Counted from the stretch's first letter, positions 9,303-17,858 are shown. The stretch is DNA of 52,093 nucleotides from an uncultured Oscillospiraceae bacterium (GCA_947626345.1 CANQSF010000016.1:1-52093); one strand, 5' to 3'. A program made the numbers and translations. Notes: generated from the letters alone by a model not told the origin.

Positions 9303-9334
9303 GCGGCGCGGGTCTCCCCGCGCCGCGGGCATTT
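9303..9334 (+). terminator. GC-rich hairpin after the HU gene
   Basis: A 10-bp stem GCGGCGCGGG (9303-9312) with CCCGCGCCGC (9317-9326), TCTC loop, followed by GGGCATTTT. The short T tail suggests a partial terminator that would lower expression of the S4 gene relative to HU. Confidence 0.6.
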
Positions 9335-9348
9335 TGTGAGGAGACGTC

Positions 9349-9588
9349 ATGCGACTGGATAAGTATCTGAAAGTATCCCGGCTCATCAAGCGCCGCACCG
9401 TGGCCAACGAGGCCTGCGACGGCGGGCGAGTGACCGTCAACGGTGCCCCGGCCAAGGCCTCCCGTGAGGTGAAGGCAGGGGACGTGATCGAGATCCGCTT
9501 CGGCGAGCGCTCCACCCGGGTAGAGGTGATGTCCGTGGCCGAGACGGTGTCCAAGGCGGACGCGGTGGCCATGTACCGGGAGATCTGA
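9349..9588 (+). CDS. rqcP: RqcP-like S4 RNA-binding protein (YabO family)
   Basis: A 79-residue single S4-domain protein. Its start, MRLDKYLKVSRLIKRRTVAN, and the NGAPAKASREVKAGDVIEI segment closely follow B. subtilis YabO/RqcP, which works with RqcH to add Ala tails to nascent chains on stalled 50S subunits. The neighbourhood (SpoVB/YabM-like, MazG) is the same as in B. subtilis, supporting orthology. The related heat-shock protein Hsp15 (HslR) is the alternative name. GTGAGGAG precedes the ATG. Confidence 0.88.
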   Translation: MRLDKYLKVSRLIKRRTVANEACDGGRVTVNGAPAKASREVKAGDVIEIRFGERSTRVEVMSVAETVSKADAVAMYREI

Positions 9589-9705
9589 CGGCCTTCGACG
9601 GCTTTCGCCGCGGCGGAGGGCGCTTTTTGTTAAGAAACCTGTTGACGCTGTCTGAAACCGGCGGTTTTAGGACTTTTGAGCCGGTACATCATAATCGTGG
9701 CCATG

Positions 9706-9738
9706 CCTCCATATCCATGGGATATGGAGGTGTTTTTT
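9706..9738 (+). promoter_or_regulatory. Hairpin that contains the dacF Shine-Dalgarno sequence
   Basis: A perfect 11-bp stem CCTCCATATCC (9706-9716) with GGATATGGAGG (9720-9730), loop ATG, followed by TGTTTTTT and the GTG start at 9739. The 3' arm ends in GGAGG, the only ribosome site of dacF. The hairpin plus T-run also has the form of an intrinsic terminator, so it could end upstream transcription, hide the ribosome site, or both. Confidence 0.75.
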
Positions 9739-10887
9739 GTGAGAAGAATTCTGGCATTCATCCTGACGGCCATCCTGCTGGCCACGCCCACGCTGGCGGC
9801 GGAGCCCCTGCCGGAGGACGCGATCACCATCCAGGCGCCCCACGCGGTGCTGATGGAGAAGACCACCGGCACGGTGATCTACGAGAAGGACGCCCACACC
9901 CGCTGCGCCCCGGCCAGCGTGACGAAGGTGATGACCATGCTGCTGGTGGCGGAGGCCTTGGAGGCGGGCACCATCTCCCGGGACACGCTAGTGACCGCGT
10001 CGGAGACGGCCTGCTCCATGGGCGGCAGCCAGATCTGGCTGGAGCCGGGGGAGCAGATGACGGTCTCCGAGATGCTCAAATGCGTGGCGGTGGTCAGCGC
10101 CAACGACTGCGCCGTGGCCCTGGCGGAGCTGATCGCCGGCTCTGAGGAGGCATTCGTCCGGAAGATGAACCAGCGGGCGGGCCAGCTGGGCATGGCGGAT
10201 ACCCACTTCACCAACTGCACGGGCCTCAGTGACGACGACGAGCACTACACCTCCGCCTATGACATCGCCCTCATGAGCCGGGAGCTGATCGGCCACGACA
10301 TGATCAAGGAGTACACCACCATCTGGATGGACTCCATCCGGGGCGGCGAGTTCGGCCTATCCAACACCAACCGGCTCATCTACGGCTACGAGGGGGCCAC
10401 CGGCCTCAAGACCGGCTTCACCTCCAAGGCCATGTATTGTCTGGCTGCCACAGCGGAGCGGGACGGGGTGGAGTATATCGCCGTGATCCTCCACGGCCAG
10501 ACCTCCCAGGAGCGGTTCGACGACGCCAGGACCCTGCTCAACTACGCTTTCGCCAACTACGGCCTGGCCTCCCTGCGGCCGGGGCAGGCGCTGGCGCCCA
10601 TCCCGGTGGCCATGGGCGCAGCCGACAGCGTCCAGCCGGTGTTCACCGGCGGGGAGTGGCTGGTGCAGGAAAAGGGCGCGCTGGCGGAGCTGCGGTATGA
10701 GCTGCAGCTGCCGGAGGAGCTCTCCGCGCCGGTGGCCCAGGGGCAGGTCCTGGGCTCCATGGCCGTGCTGGCGGGGGACCGGCAGATCGCGACGGTCCAG
10801 ATCGTGGCCGGGGAGAGCGTGGAGCGGATGGGCTTCTGGGCCGTGTACGGCCGGCTGCTGGGCTCGCTCATCGGCTGGAAGGACTGA
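9739..10887 (+). CDS. dacF: D-alanyl-D-alanine carboxypeptidase (DacF/PBP5 type)
   Basis: A 382-residue secreted serine peptidase S11. The GTG at 9739 follows GGAGG by 8 bp and begins a clear signal peptide (MRRILAFILTAILLATPTLAA). Catalytic motifs are intact: SxxK as ASVTKVMT, SxN as SANDCAV and KTG as LKTGFTSKA. The C-terminal ~100 residues form the PBP5-associated beta domain, ending in a hydrophobic, possibly amphipathic helix that would hold it to the membrane. It trims the terminal D-Ala of peptidoglycan stem peptides. In Bacillus the homologous dacF is a forespore gene acting on cortex; the same role here is an inference. Upstream in-frame TTG starts would place the hairpin inside the gene and are rejected. 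Confidence 0.93.
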   Translation: MRRILAFILTAILLATPTLAAEPLPEDAITIQAPHAVLMEKTTGTVIYEKDAHTRCAPASVTKVMTMLLVAEALEAGTISRDTLVTASETACSMGGSQIWLEPGEQMTVSEMLKCVAVVSANDCAVALAELIAGSEEAFVRKMNQRAGQLGMADTHFTNCTGLSDDDEHYTSAYDIALMSRELIGHDMIKEYTTIWMDSIRGGEFGLSNTNRLIYGYEGATGLKTGFTSKAMYCLAATAERDGVEYIAVILHGQTSQERFDDARTLLNYAFANYGLASLRPGQALAPIPVAMGAADSVQPVFTGGEWLVQEKGALAELRYELQLPEELSAPVAQGQVLGSMAVLAGDRQIATVQIVAGESVERMGFWAVYGRLLGSLIGWKD

Positions 10888-10954
10888 CAGCCCCATCCGG
10901 GAAGAAAAAACCGCCCTTTTTCATCTCCGACGCCCCACCGGAGCGCCATATGAC

Positions 10955-10989
10955 TTGAAAAATGGCGGGAAACAAGGTATAATACCTTA
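10955..10989 (+). promoter_or_regulatory. pgi promoter with palindrome over the -10 box
   Basis: TTGAAA (10955-10960), 17 bp, TATAAT (10978-10983). The -10 box is the centre of a perfect 15-bp dyad, AAGGTATAATACCTT (10975-10989), which could be an operator. Confidence 0.75.
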
Positions 10990-11040
10990 AATAGCCGCGT
11001 GACTGCGGCAATGATATCAATGAACAAAGGAGGGCGGATC

Positions 11041-12306
11041 ATGGTCAAGGTCGATCTGTCCGGCGCGCTGGGCTTTCTGGACAGCGTAGGGCCGGATTAT
11101 GGCGCCGCCGGGCAGGCCCATCGTGCCCTGGCAGAGGGGACGGGCGCAGGCGCTGATTTCATAGGCTGGCGGGAGCTTCCCCGCCGCGTGCAGGGGGAGG
11201 AGCTGAAAAAGATCACCTCCGCCGCGGAGCGCATCCGCGATACCAGCGAGGTGCTGGTGGTGGTAGGGATCGGCGGCAGCTATCTGGGAGCCCGGGCAGG
11301 CATCGAGCTGATCAAGCCCAAGAACGGCCCCGAGATCATCTTTGCCGGCACCGGTCTTTCGCCGGACGATCTGAACGACAAGCTGGACCAGCTGGGAGAC
11401 AGGGACTTCTCCGTGAACGTGGTGTCCAAATCCGGCACCACCCTGGAGCCGGCGGCGGCCTTCCGGATCTTCCGGGGCCTGCTGGAGAAGAAATACGGCG
11501 CGGCCGCCCGCAAGCGGATCTATGCCACCACCGACAAGGCCCGGGGCGTGCTGAAGACCATCGCCGACAAAGAGGGCTACGAGACCTTCGTGGTGCCCGA
11601 CGACGTGGGCGGGCGCTACAGCGTGCTGTCCGCGGTGGGCCTGCTGCCCCTGGCGGCGGCCGGATGCGACGTGCACACCATGGTGGGCGCGGCGGCGGAG
11701 GCCCTGTATGAGCTGGACCTGCGCAACCCCGACAACCCCGCCTGGCAGTATGCCGCCACCCGCAACGCCCTGTATTCCAAGGGAAAGAAGATCGAGATCC
11801 TGGCCAGCTACGAGCCGTCCTTCCGGTATATGGCCGAGTGGTGGAAGCAGCTGTACGGCGAGAGCGAGGGCAAAAACGGCGTGGGCATCTATCCGGCCAG
11901 CGTGGAGTATAACGCCGATCTGCACTCCATGGGCCAGTACATCCAGGACGGCCCCCGCATCCTGATGGAGACGGTGGTCAGCTTCGACCGGCCCCGTCGG
12001 GACTATGAGATGCCCTTCGCCATGGGCGATGCGGACGGACTGAACTACCTGGCCGGCCGGGGCCTGGGGGAGATCTCCCGGGTGGCCATGGAGGCGGTGA
12101 AGGCCGCCCACGTGGCCGGCGGCGTGCCCAACATGGGCGTGAGCGTGGCCCGGCGGGACGAGGAGGGCTTCGCGGAGCTGGTGTGCTTCTTTGAAGTGGC
12201 CTGCGCCATCAGCGGCTATATGCTGGGTGTGAACCCCTTCGACCAGCCCGGCGTGGAGGCCTATAAGAAAAATATGTTCCGCATGCTGGGCAAGCCGGGC
12301 GCCTGA
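11041..12306 (+). CDS. pgi: Glucose-6-phosphate isomerase
   Basis: A 421-residue enzyme interconverting glucose 6-phosphate and fructose 6-phosphate, in the short bacterial form typical of Firmicutes. Family signatures: VVVGIGGSYLGARAG (phosphate-binding loop), VVSKSGTTLEPAAAF and the C-terminal GVNPFDQPGVEAYKK with the conserved catalytic-region residues. AAAGGAGGG precedes the ATG at 11041; an upstream in-frame start 14 codons earlier has no comparable site. It has its own promoter and is not linked to other glycolytic genes here. Confidence 0.97.
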   Translation: MVKVDLSGALGFLDSVGPDYGAAGQAHRALAEGTGAGADFIGWRELPRRVQGEELKKITSAAERIRDTSEVLVVVGIGGSYLGARAGIELIKPKNGPEIIFAGTGLSPDDLNDKLDQLGDRDFSVNVVSKSGTTLEPAAAFRIFRGLLEKKYGAAARKRIYATTDKARGVLKTIADKEGYETFVVPDDVGGRYSVLSAVGLLPLAAAGCDVHTMVGAAAEALYELDLRNPDNPAWQYAATRNALYSKGKKIEILASYEPSFRYMAEWWKQLYGESEGKNGVGIYPASVEYNADLHSMGQYIQDGPRILMETVVSFDRPRRDYEMPFAMGDADGLNYLAGRGLGEISRVAMEAVKAAHVAGGVPNMGVSVARRDEEGFAELVCFFEVACAISGYMLGVNPFDQPGVEAYKKNMFRMLGKPGA

Positions 12307-12350
12307 TGGCGAAGGACGGAAAAAATTGACGGGGTTTTATCAAATTTCCG

Positions 12351-12379
12351 TTGCCAGACGGTGGGAAAGATGATAGAAT
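12351..12379 (+). promoter_or_regulatory. Promoter of the small P-loop gene
   Basis: TTGCCA (12351-12356), 17 bp, TAGAAT (12374-12379), about 33 bp before the start codon. Confidence 0.6.
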
Positions 12380-12412
12380 AAGGCCATCACAAGAAGGGAG
12401 CGTGATGATCTT

Positions 12413-12832
12413 TTGATCAGATTGATCATGGGTCTCAAAGGGACCGGCAAAACGAAACGGCTGGTGGAATTGGTCCGCAAAGCGGTGGATGAGGAACACG
12501 GCGATGTGATATGCATCGAGAAAGATAAAGTCCTTACGTACGACATTCCCTATCAGGCCCGGCTGGTGCATGCATCCCAGTATGGGATCAACTCCATCGA
12601 CCTGATGCGCGGCTTCATCAGCGGCCTGTCCGCCGGCAACTTTGACATCACCCATGTGTTTATCGACAATCTGTTCAAGATCATCCGGCCTGCCTCCGAG
12701 GAGGAGCTCAGCGGATTTCTGTCCTGGCTGGAGAAGTTCGGCCAGTCGGAGAGCATCACCTTCACGGTGACCGTCTCCGCCGATCCGTCCAGCTTTGGCG
12801 AGGACGTGACCAAATATCTCTACGAGGGATAA
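12413..12832 (+). CDS. Small P-loop ATPase-like protein of unknown function
   Basis: A 139-residue protein with a Walker A loop GLKGTGKT at residues 7-14 directly after the first strand, and a possible Walker B strand THVFIDN near residue 80. The fold resembles a thymidine kinase or KaiC-type core, but no specific motif for those enzymes follows. The start is taken as TTG at 12413 because a later ATG (12428) would remove the first beta strand; GGGAG lies 12 bp upstream. It has its own promoter and a shared bidirectional terminator. No function should be assigned. Confidence 0.75.
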   Translation: MIRLIMGLKGTGKTKRLVELVRKAVDEEHGDVICIEKDKVLTYDIPYQARLVHASQYGINSIDLMRGFISGLSAGNFDITHVFIDNLFKIIRPASEEELSGFLSWLEKFGQSESITFTVTVSADPSSFGEDVTKYLYEG

Positions 12833-12843
12833 GCGCAGGGCAT

Positions 12844-12877
12844 AAAAAAGACTCCGGCTGCGGCCGGAGTCTTTTTT
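12844..12877. terminator. Bidirectional terminator between the P-loop gene and cysteine desulfurase
   Basis: Stem GACTCCGGC (12850-12858) with GCCGGAGTC (12863-12871), loop TGCG, flanked by six A residues on the left and six T residues on the right. It can stop transcription from both convergent genes. Confidence 0.92.
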
Positions 12878-12883
12878 ATGGCG

Positions 12884-14011
12884 TCAAATGCTTCTGCGGA
12901 GGCTGTCATGCGCCTGGAGCAGGCCCTGACAGAACCCGTCTGCGTCGGCCTGGGTGGTGAAGCGGCCCAGGGATACGCGGATGGCCCCGTCGATCACCTT
13001 GGGCGCGAGGCCCATGGCCTCCAGCACATGGCTGCGGGCGCCCCGCTTGCAGGCGGAGCCCTTGGACACGCAGATGCCCAGCCCGTCCAGGAAGTTCAAG
13101 AGCACCTCGCTGCGGTAGCCGGGCAGGGCGAGGCACAGGATGTGGGGCGCGCCGCCGCCGATGACGACCAGGTCCGAGATGGAGGCGGCGAGCGTCTCGA
13201 TGATGCGCTGCCGCAGCGCCGCCATCCGGCCGGGGGCGTCTTTGTCCGCCCGGTACGCCTCTACGGCCGCCGCCAGGGCCAGGATGCCGGGCATGTTCTC
13301 CGTGCCGGAGCGGAAGCCCGCCTCCTGTCCGCCGCCCAGCACCAGCGGCGGCAGGCGAAGGCCGGCGCGGACGCACTGGGCGCCCACGCCCTTGGGGGCG
13401 TGGATCTTGTGGCCGGAGACGGTGACAATGTCCGCGCCCAGGGCCTTGACAGTGAAGGGCACCTTCATGTATCCTTGTATGGCGTCCGTGTGCAGCAGGG
13501 CGGGGCAGCCCGCGGCCCTGATGGCCCGGGCCACGGCGGGTATATCCGTCACCGCGCCGGTCTCGTTGTTGACCAGCATCAGGCTCACCAGTGCCGTGTC
13601 CGGCCGCAGGGCGGCGGCCACGCCGGCGGCGGACACCGCCCCGTCGGGCCCGGGGGCCAGGCGGGTGACCTCCCAGCCCTGAGACTGCATATAGTCCAAA
13701 GTCCTGCGCACCGCGTCGTGCTCGGCCAGGCCGCTGACGATGTGTTTTCCCTTGTGGCGCATGAGCTGGCAGGCGCCACGGATGGCCCAGTTGTCACCCT
13801 CGGAGCCGCCGGAGGTGAAATATACCTCCCCGGGCTCCGCGCCCAGGCTGGCGGCCAGCGTCTCCCTGGCGACCTTTAGCGCCTGGCGGGCGTCCCGGCC
13901 GGGACCGTGGGTGGAGCTGGGGTTGCCGTAGCCCTCCGTCATGGCGGCCAGCGCCGCCCGGGCCGCCTCAGGGCAGACCTGGGTGGTGGCCGCATTATCC
14001 AGATAGATCAT
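12884..14011 (-). CDS. Cysteine desulfurase, NifS/IscS-like class V aminotransferase
   Basis: A 375-residue PLP enzyme converting cysteine to alanine and a protein-bound persulfide. It opens MIYLDNAATTQVCPEAA; the PLP lysine lies in TVSGHKIHAPKG; the RSGTEN motif is intact; the mobile-loop cysteine is in SKGSACKRGA. The sulfur could serve Fe-S clusters or tRNA thiolation. It is divergent from the methylthiotransferase gene mtaB, which needs Fe-S clusters and sulfur, but not linked to iscU or mnmA here. Divergent promoters are packed into 50 bp. Confidence 0.93.
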   Translation of the reverse strand: MIYLDNAATTQVCPEAARAALAAMTEGYGNPSSTHGPGRDARQALKVARETLAASLGAEPGEVYFTSGGSEGDNWAIRGACQLMRHKGKHIVSGLAEHDAVRRTLDYMQSQGWEVTRLAPGPDGAVSAAGVAAALRPDTALVSLMLVNNETGAVTDIPAVARAIRAAGCPALLHTDAIQGYMKVPFTVKALGADIVTVSGHKIHAPKGVGAQCVRAGLRLPPLVLGGGQEAGFRSGTENMPGILALAAAVEAYRADKDAPGRMAALRQRIIETLAASISDLVVIGGGAPHILCLALPGYRSEVLLNFLDGLGICVSKGSACKRGARSHVLEAMGLAPKVIDGAIRVSLGRFTTQADADGFCQGLLQAHDSLRRSI

Positions 14012-14028
14012 AAAAAATCACCGAGGGC

Positions 14029-14057
14029 ATTATACCCTCTGTGCCGGGAAAAGGCAA
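14029..14057 (-). promoter_or_regulatory. Cysteine desulfurase promoter
   Basis: On the minus strand: TTGCCT (14057-14052), 17 bp, TATAAT (14034-14029). The -10 lies in a GAGGG/CCCTC dyad (14023-14039). The -35 overlaps the translation-initiation region of mtaB, so the two genes share regulatory DNA. Confidence 0.65.
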
Positions 14058-14062
14058 GGATT

Positions 14063-15331
14063 ATGAAGTACGCAGTATACACCCTGGGGTGTAAAGTGAA
14101 TCAGTACGAGACCCAGGCGCTGGAGACCATGCTCCGGGAGAGGGGCTTCGAGCCGGCGGAGCGGGACGCGGATGTGGTGATCGTCAACACCTGCGCCGTC
14201 ACCGCTGAGAGCAGCCGCAAGTCCCGCCAGGCCATCCGGCGGCTGCAGGGCCAAAATCCCGGGGCGCTGACGGTGGTGTGCGGCTGCTTCTCCCAGCTGG
14301 AACCGGACGCCGTCGCCGCTCTGGGGGCGGATATCGTATTCGGCAGCGGCGATAAGCACGCCCTGGCAGAGGCCATCGAGCGGGCCCTGCCCGCCCGGTC
14401 GGTGGACGATCCCTTCCAGCGGCGGGCCTTCGAGCCTCTGCCCGCCGGGCCGGCCGCCGGCCGGACACGGGCCATGCTGAAGATCCAGGACGGGTGCGAC
14501 AATTTCTGCACCTACTGCGTCATCCCCTATACCAGGGGCCGGGTCCGGTCCCTGCCCCTGGAGGACTGCGCCGCCCAGGGGGCGGCCCTGGCGGAGGAGG
14601 GCTTCCATGAGATCGTCCTCACCGGCATCGAGATCGCCTCCTACGGCAAGGATCTGCCGGGAAAGCCCACGCTGGCCGACGCGGTGGAGGCGGTGGCCAA
14701 GGCCGCGCCCCAGGCCCGGGTCCGGCTGGGCTCTCTGGAGCCCACGGCGGTGACGGATGGGTTCTGCGCGCGCCTGGCGGCGCTGGGGAACGTGTGTCCC
14801 CATTTTCACCTGTCGCTCCAGTCCGGCTGCGACGACACCCTCAGGCGGATGAATAGGAAATACGACACCGCCGCCTTTCTGGCGGTATGCGGGCGGCTGC
14901 GGAAGGCATTTCCCGGCTGCGCGCTGACGGCGGATCTGATCTGCGGCTTTCCGGGGGAGAGCGAGGCGGATTTTCGCAGCACGCTGGCGTTTTTGCAGAC
15001 ATGCGGCTTTTACAGCGTCCACGCCTTTCCCTATTCCGTCCGGCCCGGCACCAAGGCGGCGGATATGCCGGGGCAGCTGTCCCGGGCGGAGAAGGAGGAG
15101 CGTGTCCGCCGGGCGGGGGAGGTCATCGCCGGACTGCGGACGGCCTATCTGACGGGCCGGGTGGGCCAGGTGGAGCAGGTGCTTTTTGAGACGGACCGCT
15201 CCGGCCACGGGGGCGATTACTGTCCGGTGCGCATCCGGGGCAGCGCCAGGCGGGGCGAGGTAAAAAATGTGCTCATAGACGCCGTCGACGGCGATACGCT
15301 TTTGGGCGAATTGACAAATCCGTCGGAATGA
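14063..15331 (+). CDS. mtaB: tRNA (N6-threonylcarbamoyladenosine-37-C2)-methylthiotransferase MtaB
   Basis: A 422-residue radical-SAM methylthiotransferase. The N-terminal UPF0004 domain has the three cluster cysteines in YTLGCKVNQYETQ, VNTCAVT and VCGCFSQ. The radical-SAM motif CDNFCTYC is near residue 150. A C-terminal TRAM-like domain binds tRNA. MtaB converts t6A37 to ms2t6A37 in ANN-decoding tRNAs; the opening MKYAVYTLGCKVNQYETQ is characteristic of MtaB rather than MiaB or RimO. The ATG at 14063 has AAGGCAAGGA just upstream. It is divergent from the cysteine desulfurase gene. Confidence 0.93.
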   Translation: MKYAVYTLGCKVNQYETQALETMLRERGFEPAERDADVVIVNTCAVTAESSRKSRQAIRRLQGQNPGALTVVCGCFSQLEPDAVAALGADIVFGSGDKHALAEAIERALPARSVDDPFQRRAFEPLPAGPAAGRTRAMLKIQDGCDNFCTYCVIPYTRGRVRSLPLEDCAAQGAALAEEGFHEIVLTGIEIASYGKDLPGKPTLADAVEAVAKAAPQARVRLGSLEPTAVTDGFCARLAALGNVCPHFHLSLQSGCDDTLRRMNRKYDTAAFLAVCGRLRKAFPGCALTADLICGFPGESEADFRSTLAFLQTCGFYSVHAFPYSVRPGTKAADMPGQLSRAEKEERVRRAGEVIAGLRTAYLTGRVGQVEQVLFETDRSGHGGDYCPVRIRGSARRGEVKNVLIDAVDGDTLLGELTNPSE

Positions 15332-15332
15332 T

Positions 15333-15361
15333 TTGCAATCCGCGGCAAAATGCGATAATAT
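15333..15361 (+). promoter_or_regulatory. serC-serA promoter
   Basis: TTGCAA (15333-15338), 17 bp, TAATAT (15356-15361), starting directly after the mtaB stop. Confidence 0.55.
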
Positions 15362-15393
15362 CTCGTTATTCCAGAGTTTATTGAGGTAAAGCC

Positions 15394-16479
15394 ATGAAGA
15401 GGGAAGAGGTATTCAACTTTTCCGCGGGACCGTCGGTCCTGCCCAGAGAGGCCCTGGAGCGGGCCGCCGCGGAGATCCTCAACTACAACGGCAGCGGCAT
15501 GTCCGTCATGGAGATGAGCCACCGCAGCGCGTTTTTCCAGGAGATATTCGACAGCACCAAGCAGAAGCTGAAAAAGGCGCTGAACGTGCCGGACAGCCAT
15601 GAGATCCTGTTTTTGCAGGGCGGCGCGTCGCTGCAGTTCTCCATGGTGCCCCTGAACCTGATGGAGGGGGGCACGGCGGATTACGCCGTCACCGGCAACT
15701 TCTCCAACATCGCCATGAAGGAGGCCCAGAAGTACGGCACGGTCCACATCGCCGCCTCCTCCCAGGACGATAACTTCTCCTATATCCCCGGTCAGGCCGC
15801 GCTGGACCTGAGCCCGGATGCCAAGTATTTCTATTACTGCTCCAACAACACCATCTACGGCACCGCCTGGAACTATGTGCCCGCCACGGCCGCGCCGCTG
15901 GTGTGCGACATGAGCTCGGAGATCCTCTCCCGGCCGGTGGACGTGTCGAAATACGGCCTCATCCTGGCCGGCGCCCAGAAGAACATGGCCCCGGCGGGCG
16001 TCACCGTGGTGATCATGGACAAGGCCCTGGCGGGCCGGGAGGCGCCCTATACGCCCCTGATGCTCTCCTACAAGACCATGATCGCCAAGGACAGCATGTA
16101 CAACACCCCGCCCTGCTGGTGCATCTATATGCTGGGGCTAGTGCTGGACTGGCTGGAGAAGCAAGGCGGCGTGGCCGGCATGGAGGCCATCAAGCACGAG
16201 AAGGCCGCCGTCATCTACGACATCATCGACAACAGCTCTCTTTACAAGGGCTGCGCCCGGCCGGAGGACCGCAGCGACATGAACGTCACCTTCCGCACGG
16301 GTGACGCCGATCTGGATGCGGCCTTCGCCAAAGAGGCCCAGGCGAAGGGCCTGATGAACCTGAAGGGCCACCGGAGCGTGGGTGGCCTGCGGGCGTCGCT
16401 GTATAACGCCCAGCCCATGGAGGGCGTGCTGGCTCTGGCGGCGTTTATGAAGCGATTCGAGGTGGAGCACCATGTATAA
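15394..16479 (+). CDS. serC: Phosphoserine aminotransferase
   Basis: A 361-residue class V PLP aminotransferase of normal length. It begins VFNFSAGPSVLPREAL, the SerC signature, and the PLP lysine lies in LILAGAQKNMAPAG. It converts 3-phosphohydroxypyruvate and glutamate to O-phosphoserine. GAGG precedes the ATG. Its last 8 bp overlap the start of serA, so the two enzymes of consecutive steps are translationally coupled. Confidence 0.97.
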   Translation: MKREEVFNFSAGPSVLPREALERAAAEILNYNGSGMSVMEMSHRSAFFQEIFDSTKQKLKKALNVPDSHEILFLQGGASLQFSMVPLNLMEGGTADYAVTGNFSNIAMKEAQKYGTVHIAASSQDDNFSYIPGQAALDLSPDAKYFYYCSNNTIYGTAWNYVPATAAPLVCDMSSEILSRPVDVSKYGLILAGAQKNMAPAGVTVVIMDKALAGREAPYTPLMLSYKTMIAKDSMYNTPPCWCIYMLGLVLDWLEKQGGVAGMEAIKHEKAAVIYDIIDNSSLYKGCARPEDRSDMNVTFRTGDADLDAAFAKEAQAKGLMNLKGHRSVGGLRASLYNAQPMEGVLALAAFMKRFEVEHHV

Positions 16480-17632
16480 AGTCAAGACCATGAATAACAT
16501 CGCCCCGGCGGGACTGGACGTGCTGACGGGCAAGGATATCCGGGTGGACAACGACGCGGCCGATCCCGACGGACTGCTGGTCCGCTCGGCCAAGCTGCAC
16601 GACATGACCTTCGGGCCCAATCTGCTGGCCATCGCCCGGGCGGGGGTGGGGACGGACAACGTGCCCGTCCAGCGGTGCACGGAAAAGGGCGTGGTGGTGT
16701 TCAACACCGCCGGCGCCAACGCCCAGGCAGTGGTGGAGCTGGCGGTGTGCTCGCTGGTGCTGGCGTCCCGGGATCTGATGGGCGGGGCCCTGTGGGTCAA
16801 CTCCCTGGCCGGACGGGACGACGTGGAGGCCGCCGTGGAGGCGGGGAAAAAGGCCTACGTGGGCCCGGAGATCCGGGGCAAGACCCTGGGCGTCATCGGC
16901 CTGGGGGCCATCGGCGCCCGCATCGCCAAGAGCGCTTTGAACCTGGGCATGAACGTGGTGGGCTACGACCCCTATCTGTCGGTGGAGGCGGCCTGGCATC
17001 TGCACAGCGACGTCAAGCACGCGGAGGATCTGCCCGGGCTGTTCAAGGCCGCGGACTATGTGCTGATCCAGGTGCACCACAACGAGAAGACCCACCACAT
17101 GCTGGACGCCGCCGCCATTGCCCAGATGAAGGACGGCGTGCGCATCATCAACCTGGGCCGGGGCGGCCTGGTGGATGAGGACGCGGTGCTGGCGGGGATC
17201 GCCTCCGGCAAGGTGGCCCGGTATGTCACCGACTTCCCCAGCGCGAAGCTGGCGGGGGCCAAGGGCGTGGTGGCCTTTCCCCATCTGGGGGCGTCTACCC
17301 CCGAGAGCGAGGAGAAGTGCGCCATCATGGCGGCCCAGGAGCTGGCCGACTATCTCATCAACGGCAACATCATCAACTCCGTCAATCTGCCGGCGCTGAC
17401 CCTGGAGCGGGCGGGCGTGGCCCGCATCTGCGCCATCCATGACAACATCCCCAGGATGCTCAACAGCTTCCTGGACATCATCGGCGGAGAGAACATCAAC
17501 GTGGAGCACATGCAGAACCGGGCCCGGGGCGAGGTGGCCTACACGGTCATCGATGTGGGCAGCCCCATCAGCCAGGAGCTGGCGGGACGGATCGCCGCCG
17601 TGCCCCATGTGCGCCGGGTACGGGTGCTATGA
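16472..17632 (+). CDS. serA: D-3-phosphoglycerate dehydrogenase
   Basis: A 386-residue NAD-dependent enzyme opening the serine pathway (3-phosphoglycerate to 3-phosphohydroxypyruvate). The nucleotide loop GLGAIGARIAKSALNLGM, the catalytic Arg motif NLGRGGLVDE and the His motif FPHLGAST are present. A C-terminal ~75-residue ACT domain (ICAIHDNIPRMLNSFLDIIG...) suggests feedback control by serine. This is the short SerA form lacking the intervening allosteric domain. Start ATG 16472 overlaps the serC stop. The 3' end lies in a 16-bp tandem duplication. Confidence 0.96.
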   Translation: MYKVKTMNNIAPAGLDVLTGKDIRVDNDAADPDGLLVRSAKLHDMTFGPNLLAIARAGVGTDNVPVQRCTEKGVVVFNTAGANAQAVVELAVCSLVLASRDLMGGALWVNSLAGRDDVEAAVEAGKKAYVGPEIRGKTLGVIGLGAIGARIAKSALNLGMNVVGYDPYLSVEAAWHLHSDVKHAEDLPGLFKAADYVLIQVHHNEKTHHMLDAAAIAQMKDGVRIINLGRGGLVDEDAVLAGIASGKVARYVTDFPSAKLAGAKGVVAFPHLGASTPESEEKCAIMAAQELADYLINGNIINSVNLPALTLERAGVARICAIHDNIPRMLNSFLDIIGGENINVEHMQNRARGEVAYTVIDVGSPISQELAGRIAAVPHVRRVRVL

Positions 17633-17651
17633 TATACGGGTGCTGTGATAT
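17620..17651 (+). repeat. 16-bp tandem duplication across the serA stop codon
   Basis: ACGGGTGCTATGATAT (17620-17635) is followed directly by ACGGGTGCTGTGATAT (17636-17651), 15 of 16 identical. The first copy holds the last codons and TGA of serA. It looks like a recent slippage or duplication event with no effect on the protein. Confidence 0.85.
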
Positions 17652-17668
17652 AAGGACCGCGACCAGAC

Positions 17669-17704
17669 GGGCCGGGGAGAGATCCCCGGCCCGCGTTTGT
17701 TTTG
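17669..17704 (+). terminator. Terminator of the serC-serA operon
   Basis: A perfect 10-bp stem GGGCCGGGGA (17669-17678) with TCCCCGGCCC (17683-17692), GAGA loop, then GCGTTTGTTTT. Confidence 0.88.
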
Positions 17705-17774
17705 GATGTGTTAACATAATTACAAAAGTTAGTGTTTTGAATAACAAACTGGAAACAAAAATTGCAAATATTTC

Positions 17775-17803
17775 TTGCAAATGGTCCGTATCCATGGTAT
17801 AGT
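17775..17803 (+). promoter_or_regulatory. Promoter of the large SLH surface protein
   Basis: TTGCAA (17775-17780), 17 bp, TATAGT (17798-17803), at the end of an AT-rich island (17705-17780). The same TATAGT -10 at 17-bp spacing precedes the second SLH gene (38802) and the recombinase gene (45231). Confidence 0.75.
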
Positions 17804-17858
17804 GTGTGTATCTGTAAAGAGAGCCACCATATGTATCGTCTGACAGATGGAGGAAACC

